A stretch of 64,000 nt of DNA from Gilliamella mensalis (GTDB taxonomy: Bacteria > Pseudomonadota > Gammaproteobacteria > Enterobacterales > Orbaceae): assembly GCF_900103085.1 (NCBI RefSeq), contig NZ_FMWR01000008.1, positions 148,995-212,994 on the forward strand. Direction: 5' to 3'. The position numbers were made by a program, and so were the translations under genes. Below are positions 60,281 to 64,000 of the stretch, one piece after another (position 1 is the stretch's first letter; every line of letters starts with the position of its first letter). Under the pieces are notes generated by a model, which was not told where the DNA came from, did no database searches, and worked only from the letters and a program-made list of their open reading frames with translations.

Positions 60281-60713
60281 TGACTAGCTTTTTTTTATCT
60301 TCAATTTCTTTAACTGCTTTATCTAAAGATGAAGGGAAAAAACAACGCTCTTTTACCCCGTATTCATCCAAAACAGATGAAATAGCCCATGCACAATACA
60401 AAACACCACCGCGAGTTGCATAGTTTCCATTAAGCACTCTTTCTTCAATATTGAGCGCTTGCTCACGTGTTAAAGTAATTTTACGCTGAGTAACATAATC
60501 ACCATCTTCTACATGGTATTTTACAAATTCTTCTATTGAAAAAGGAATGCTCCCATCATCATAAAAAGCCTCTGCTTGTCCTCGATATTGCCGCATATAG
60601 CCTCCATTAGGATCGAAAATTAATGGGGATTGACCTTTGATATGAAGGTATAGAGCGGAATGGGAATCACGTCTAACAATATCATATCCCAAAATGGAAA
60701 CTGCATAAGTCAT
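60267..60713 (-). CDS. Putative papain-like cysteine peptidase effector domain (3' part of a split PAAR-effector)
   Basis: A 148-residue frame containing DSHSALYLHIKGQSPLIFDP-NGGYM, a His plus FDPN pattern like that of YopT-type/papain-fold peptidases, and later RGGVLYCAWAISSVL with a candidate Cys. His before Cys would make it a permuted arrangement. ATG at 60713 (TTG at 60722 also possible) lies inside the PAAR gene. The frame stays coding-like upstream of both (KTTTQQEVEAYLFTMTYAVS), and one base fewer in an A5 run would join it to the PAAR gene. Enzymatic class is inference. Confidence 0.55.
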   Translation of the reverse strand: MTYAVSILGYDIVRRDSHSALYLHIKGQSPLIFDPNGGYMRQYRGQAEAFYDDGSIPFSIEEFVKYHVEDGDYVTQRKITLTREQALNIEERVLNGNYATRGGVLYCAWAISSVLDEYGVKERCFFPSSLDKAVKEIEDKKKLVNENH

Positions 60714-61137
60714 AGTAAACAAATATGCCTCTACCTCTTGCTGGGTAGTCGTTTTTAGCTTGATTGGTTAAATTATTGTATATTTTATTTTCTCTAACCA
60801 AAGTATTGGTTATATTGGTCATATTGGTTAGATTGTTATCGTTATTCTTTTTCTCTACATCAACAAAAATTGTACTTTTAGTTGCTATAATTTTGTTACA
60901 ACTTATAGGTGTACATTGGCATGCAATAACACAACCATTATAAGCAGCTGGTTTACCTGTAATGATAAAATTATAAGCGCCTTCAATAATTTTTCCTGTA
61001 CTTTTACATTTAGGGCATGATGCATAATCGCCTATACAAGCTATACCTTGATTTGCGTAAAAACCTTGTCCCGATACTGAAATTACTTTGCCACCAGTCG
61101 TGGTATCATCGCCAAGAATAGCTACCCGCTGACTCAT
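60682..61137 (-). CDS. PAAR-domain protein (T6SS spike tip), 5' part of a split gene
   Basis: A 151-residue protein whose first 85 residues form a PAAR domain (RVAILGDDTTTGGKVISVSG, NQGIACIGDYASCPKC, YNFIITGKPAAYNGCVIACQC). PAAR proteins sharpen the VgrG spike of type VI secretion and carry effectors. A clean GGAGGT precedes the ATG. After about residue 127 the frame turns into unlikely sequence (YPARGRGIFVYYDLCSF) while the shifted frame continues as effector. I therefore read this as one PAAR-effector gene of about 290 codons interrupted by an extra base at 60752-60756. Confidence 0.8.
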   Translation of the reverse strand: MSQRVAILGDDTTTGGKVISVSGQGFYANQGIACIGDYASCPKCKSTGKIIEGAYNFIITGKPAAYNGCVIACQCTPISCNKIIATKSTIFVDVEKKNNDNNLTNMTNITNTLVRENKIYNNLTNQAKNDYPARGRGIFVYYDLCSFHFGI

Positions 61138-61453
61138 AACAGTACCTCCGTTTAATATTTATACATAATTTTTAAAATTATATGAAATTGATATAAAAAA
61201 ACAATCTTAAATTATGGAGATTTATGAATAAAATAAGTGATTTTGCTTAGCGCATGCAGTTATATTGCTCAATATAACCATTTTGATAAAGGTAGGCTAA
61301 TTTAACTATAATCTATAGAAATAATACCGTGTAGCCCAGTGGATGAAAGCTTTCCGTAAATTTTTTACCGTTATCGATGTGTATTTTTTGTCGCTAGTTG
61401 TAGCCAACATTCTAAAATGCCGACGAAGTTAGTCGGCATTGTTATTTTAAGTA
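61138..61453. other. Intergenic region between PAAR gene and catalase
   Basis: These 316 bp hold the PAAR promoter side and the catalase terminator; no gene is visible. Confidence 0.4.
61416..61440 (-). terminator. Terminator of katA
   Basis: AATGCCGAC/GTCGGCATT stem with a seven-base loop, 14 bp after the katA stop; on the minus strand it runs into TTTT. Confidence 0.75.
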
Positions 61454-62914
61454 CTAGCTTTTTATTAGGTCAACATCGATCCCTAGTCCTTTGGCAATTC
61501 CAGAACCATAATCAGGATGCACTTTGTAGAAGTGTGTGAGCTGCCTAATTTGAATGTCTCGATTTACGTTTTTCATAGATCCAACGATATTATCAATAAG
61601 CAGTTGTTTTTGATCGGGATTCATTAAATTAAATAATGCACGTGGCTGTGAGTAATAATCGCCATCCACACGATGATCATGCCTATCCATTGTCCCAGCA
61701 GGTACATGCATTGGCGGTTCGGCATATTGTGGTTGCTGTTTTGGTGCACTATCTACGCTATTAGGCTCATAGTTAGGGGCATTATCAGGGTTGTAATAAC
61801 GCATTGCACCATCGCGTTGATAATTATGCACAGGACATTTTGGAGCATTGATCGGCAATTGTTGATAATTAGTACCAATACGATAGCGGTGTGCATCGGC
61901 ATAAGCAAAAATTCGACCTTGTAGCATCTTATCTGGTGATAAACCTGTTCCAGGCACCACATTACTTGGTTCAAAGGCAGATTGTTCAACTTCCGTAAAA
62001 TAGTTTTCTGGATTACGATTGAGTTCCATCACGCCGACTTCGATTAATGGATATTGTTTTTGTGACCACACTTTTGTGACATCAAACGGATTTTCAGGAT
62101 GGTTATTGGCTTGCTCTTCAGTCATAACTTGTATATAAAGCCGCCATTTTGGATAGTCTCCTCGCTCAATGGCTTTAAATAGATCTTCTTGTGCAGAATC
62201 TGGATTGGTTCCATCTATTTCCGTTGCTTTTTTAGGATGGATATTTTTGATCCCCTGTTCGGTTCGAAAATGCCATTTAACCCAAGTTCGTATACCATCT
62301 TTATTAATTAAACTATAGGTATGGCTACCATAACCGTGCATATGACGATAACCATCAGGAATACCACGATCCGAAAATAAAATAGTGACTTGATGAAGTG
62401 ATTCTGGCGATAAAGACCAAAAATCCCACATCATTTGTGGATCTTTTAAATTAGTTTTGGGCTCACGCTTTTGCGTATGAATAAAGTCAGGAAATTTGAG
62501 TGGATCACGAATAAAAAATACCGGGGTATTATTGCCTACGATATCCCAATTGCCTTGGTCGGTATAAAACTTGACTGAAAACCCACGTGGATCACGTGCT
62601 GTATCAGATGAGCCTCTCTCTCCTCCTACCAATGAAAATCGAGCAAAAATTGGAGTTTGTTTACCAACACTGGCAAATAGACTGGCGTAAGAATATTGGG
62701 TGATATCATTAGTGACAGTAAAAGTACCATGTGCGCCAGAACCTTTGGCGTGAACTCGTCGTTCAGGGATATTTTCACGGTTGAAATGAGCAAGTTTTTC
62801 GATAAGCTGAAAATCATCTATCAACACAGGACCTTGGGGACCGGCAGTTCGAGAGTTTTGATTATCGGCTATTGGGGCACCGTTATTATTGGTTAGTTCT
62901 TTTTTTTCTGACAT
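61454..62914 (-). CDS. katA: Haem catalase, clade 3 small subunit (KatA)
   Basis: A 486-residue monofunctional catalase, similar in length and sequence to Proteus KatA (484). The catalytic His55 lies in [15 protein letters not shown], with the distal Asn in the [24 protein letters not shown] block. The haem-ligand Tyr lies in [15 protein letters not shown]. It disproportionates hydrogen peroxide in the cytosol. AAGGAG precedes the ATG. It stands alone with its own terminator. I see no clear OxyR site. Confidence 0.96.
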   Translation of the reverse strand: MSEKKELTNNNGAPIADNQNSRTAGPQGPVLIDDFQLIEKLAHFNRENIPERRVHAKGSGAHGTFTVTNDITQYSYASLFASVGKQTPIFARFSLVGGERGSSDTARDPRGFSVKFYTDQGNWDIVGNNTPVFFIRDPLKFPDFIHTQKREPKTNLKDPQMMWDFWSLSPESLHQVTILFSDRGIPDGYRHMHGYGSHTYSLINKDGIRTWVKWHFRTEQGIKNIHPKKATEIDGTNPDSAQEDLFKAIERGDYPKWRLYIQVMTEEQANNHPENPFDVTKVWSQKQYPLIEVGVMELNRNPENYFTEVEQSAFEPSNVVPGTGLSPDKMLQGRIFAYADAHRYRIGTNYQQLPINAPKCPVHNYQRDGAMRYYNPDNAPNYEPNSVDSAPKQQPQYAEPPMHVPAGTMDRHDHRVDGDYYSQPRALFNLMNPDQKQLLIDNIVGSMKNVNRDIQIRQLTHFYKVHPDYGSGIAKGLGIDVDLIKS

Positions 62915-63316
62915 TGCAACACTCCTTTATATGATATTAAAAAAGCCTTGAGGGATAAATACTCAATCGTTTTTTGAATATTGTGTCCCAGAGACTTTGT
63001 TTGGGACTTGTAGAGCGTGATAAAAAAGATCATTTTTAAATTGATCTTACCTACTTTAAAAAAATATATTTTACTTTTCAAGTAGAATATTTTTGATTTG
63101 AAGATTTATAAATATTGGTGTGCAAAACGTTAAGTTGTTTCAATAACGCCTTTAAAAGTCACATAAAACCTATTTAACTTACATAATCTATTAGAAAACG
63201 CCGAACTGTTTATACTGTATGTTAATAGTTATCTAAATATTATTGAAAATTTTACAGAAAATCATTTAATCTTTTTCTTGTGCATCTTGGAATACTTGGC
63301 ATAGTACATCTTAGGC

Positions 63317-63337
63317 AAAGAGCTTATCGCTCTTTTT
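63317..63337. terminator. Hairpin terminator next to the solitary CRISPR repeat
   Basis: AAAGAGC/GCTCTTT stem, five-base loop, TT tail on the plus strand. No annotated gene feeds into it from the left within 400 bp, so it may end a short RNA, or, read on the minus strand, a transcript through the CRISPR repeat. Confidence 0.5.
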
Positions 63338-63362
63338 ACTTCAAGGAAAATAGGTTTAATGA

Positions 63363-63391
63363 CGGTTTATCCCTATGTGCATAGGGAACAG
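63363..63391 (-). CRISPR. Solitary type I-E-like CRISPR repeat
   Basis: A 29-bp sequence that on the minus strand reads CTGTTCCCTATGCACATAGG and ends GATAAACCG. It has the type I-E hallmarks: a GTTCCC start, a CCCTATG/CATAGGG stem and the GGGATAAACCG end. No second copy occurs 61 bp to either side. On its leader side (higher coordinates) the DNA is very AT-rich and contains TTGGTAGA on the minus strand about 50 bp away, as the E. coli I-E leader does. It is either an emptied or never-expanded array or a lone repeat RNA. Confidence 0.7.
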
Positions 63392-64000
63392 ACCAATTAT
63401 AACATTTTGTTTTATAAATAAAATATTTATGTTTAAATTTCTACCAACTTTTTCAATTATCCTTAAAATAACGATTATTTTATAATGTATTGTTTTTATT
63501 AAATTAATATTAAGAGTAATATAGAGAATATTGTGTTTTTTTTATTCTACCAATTAATCTTTAAATTTATTATAGTTATAATATTATTAGCAATAAAATA
63601 GGGCTTTTCTTTATTAAAAAGAGACTGCATTTTTTGTTAAAAATATTCAGGAAACACTACCGCTGAAGTGTAAAAACGTATCACACGCTCAATGACCATC
63701 ATCAATAAGTTATCTTTTTGTTCTATTATTGTGCTTAGGATGTTCACTGAGTAATGTAATTTTCTATTTAATTTAACCATTTTAAAAAGGTCTAATAGAT
63801 AACGTATGACTTTGCCTAAATTCCTTTTTTAATACAGCAGTTAAACGGCCCGCGTATACTTGTTTAACTTACTAAAATTATTTATATCAACCCAATAAAT
63901 TAACTAAAAAACCATTAAATTTCTCATGCTAATAGTTTATACTCTGCTTGCATAATCGTTTGTGCTTAGCACCATAATTAGATGCATAACGATGCACAAA

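Larger units (their letters stand above)
62915..64000. other. Terminal non-coding stretch
   Basis: The last 1086 bp hold no credible gene. They contain a terminator-like hairpin, a single type I-E-like CRISPR repeat with AT-rich flank, and a core-only copy of the dispersed ATATTCAGGA repeat (63633-63655). Confidence 0.5.

Noticed and set aside
60752..60756. Programmed -1 ribosomal frameshift between PAAR and effector frames
   Set aside because: The shift needed is +1 (one A skipped) and the site is not an X XXY YYZ slippery heptamer, so a mutation, transcriptional slippage or sequencing error is more likely.

Overview
The window is AT-rich chromosomal DNA from a gammaproteobacterium. Many housekeeping proteins align closely, from memory, with Enterobacterales or Pasteurellales orthologues: PNPase, NlpI, CsdA, RNase R, LepA, RpoE/RseA/RseB, CyaA, PurH/PurD, and a metT-leuW-gln tRNA cluster. 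The low GC, the sugar genes and the compacted operons (no rseC after rseB, no recO after era) suggest an insect-gut symbiont of the Orbaceae (Gilliamella/Frischella type). That placement is inference; a 16S or whole-genome comparison would settle it.

Layout. 1-12.3 kb: end of a TSUP transporter (yfcA), a LysR regulator, rpsO-pnp-nlpI-deaD in E. coli order, then yfcZ, sixA and recB. 12.4-21.4 kb: a galactoside cluster with lacZ, a BglH-like outer-membrane porin, a GalR/GalS-type repressor and a GH36 alpha-galactosidase. It carries recognisable CRP sites, GalR-type operators, and a BglG-type antiterminator RNA (RAT) with terminator in front of the porin. 21.5-23.6 kb: ygiM-cca and tRNA-Met, tRNA-Leu, tRNA-Gln.

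23.8-37.2 kb: an integrated P2-like element bounded by a 20-bp direct repeat. From the right it holds integrase, an AlbA_2 ATPase-like gene, CI, a Cox-like protein, small early genes, Dam, the gpA HUH replication protein, a decayed tail gene X, holin, endolysin and an Rz/Rz1 spanin pair, then a lipase and a small gene directly under a LexA box. Terminase, capsid and most tail genes are absent, so this is a deleted prophage or something becoming a satellite.

37.5-57.7 kb: core genes again. These are a YdgH-like DUF1471 protein, a NudL-like Nudix hydrolase, cyaA, rpoE-rseA-rseB (with a textbook sigma-E promoter), lepA-lepB-rnc-era, purH-purD, an orphan type I-F-like CRISPR array set in dispersed repeats, and rnr-rlmB. 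57.7-64 kb: an accessory, decaying region with tandem repeats carrying gene scraps, a broken PRD-type regulator, a PAAR/cysteine-peptidase-like effector split by one extra base, candidate immunity genes, catalase, and a solitary type I-E-like CRISPR repeat with an AT-rich leader-like flank.

How parts may work together: CyaA (cAMP) and the CRP sites tie into the lacZ/porin/alpha-galactosidase regulon; the GalR-type repressor sits beside its two probable operators; the porin needs a BglG-family antiterminator that is not encoded here. In the prophage, a CI without a peptidase domain and a LexA-controlled small protein suggest antirepressor-type SOS induction.
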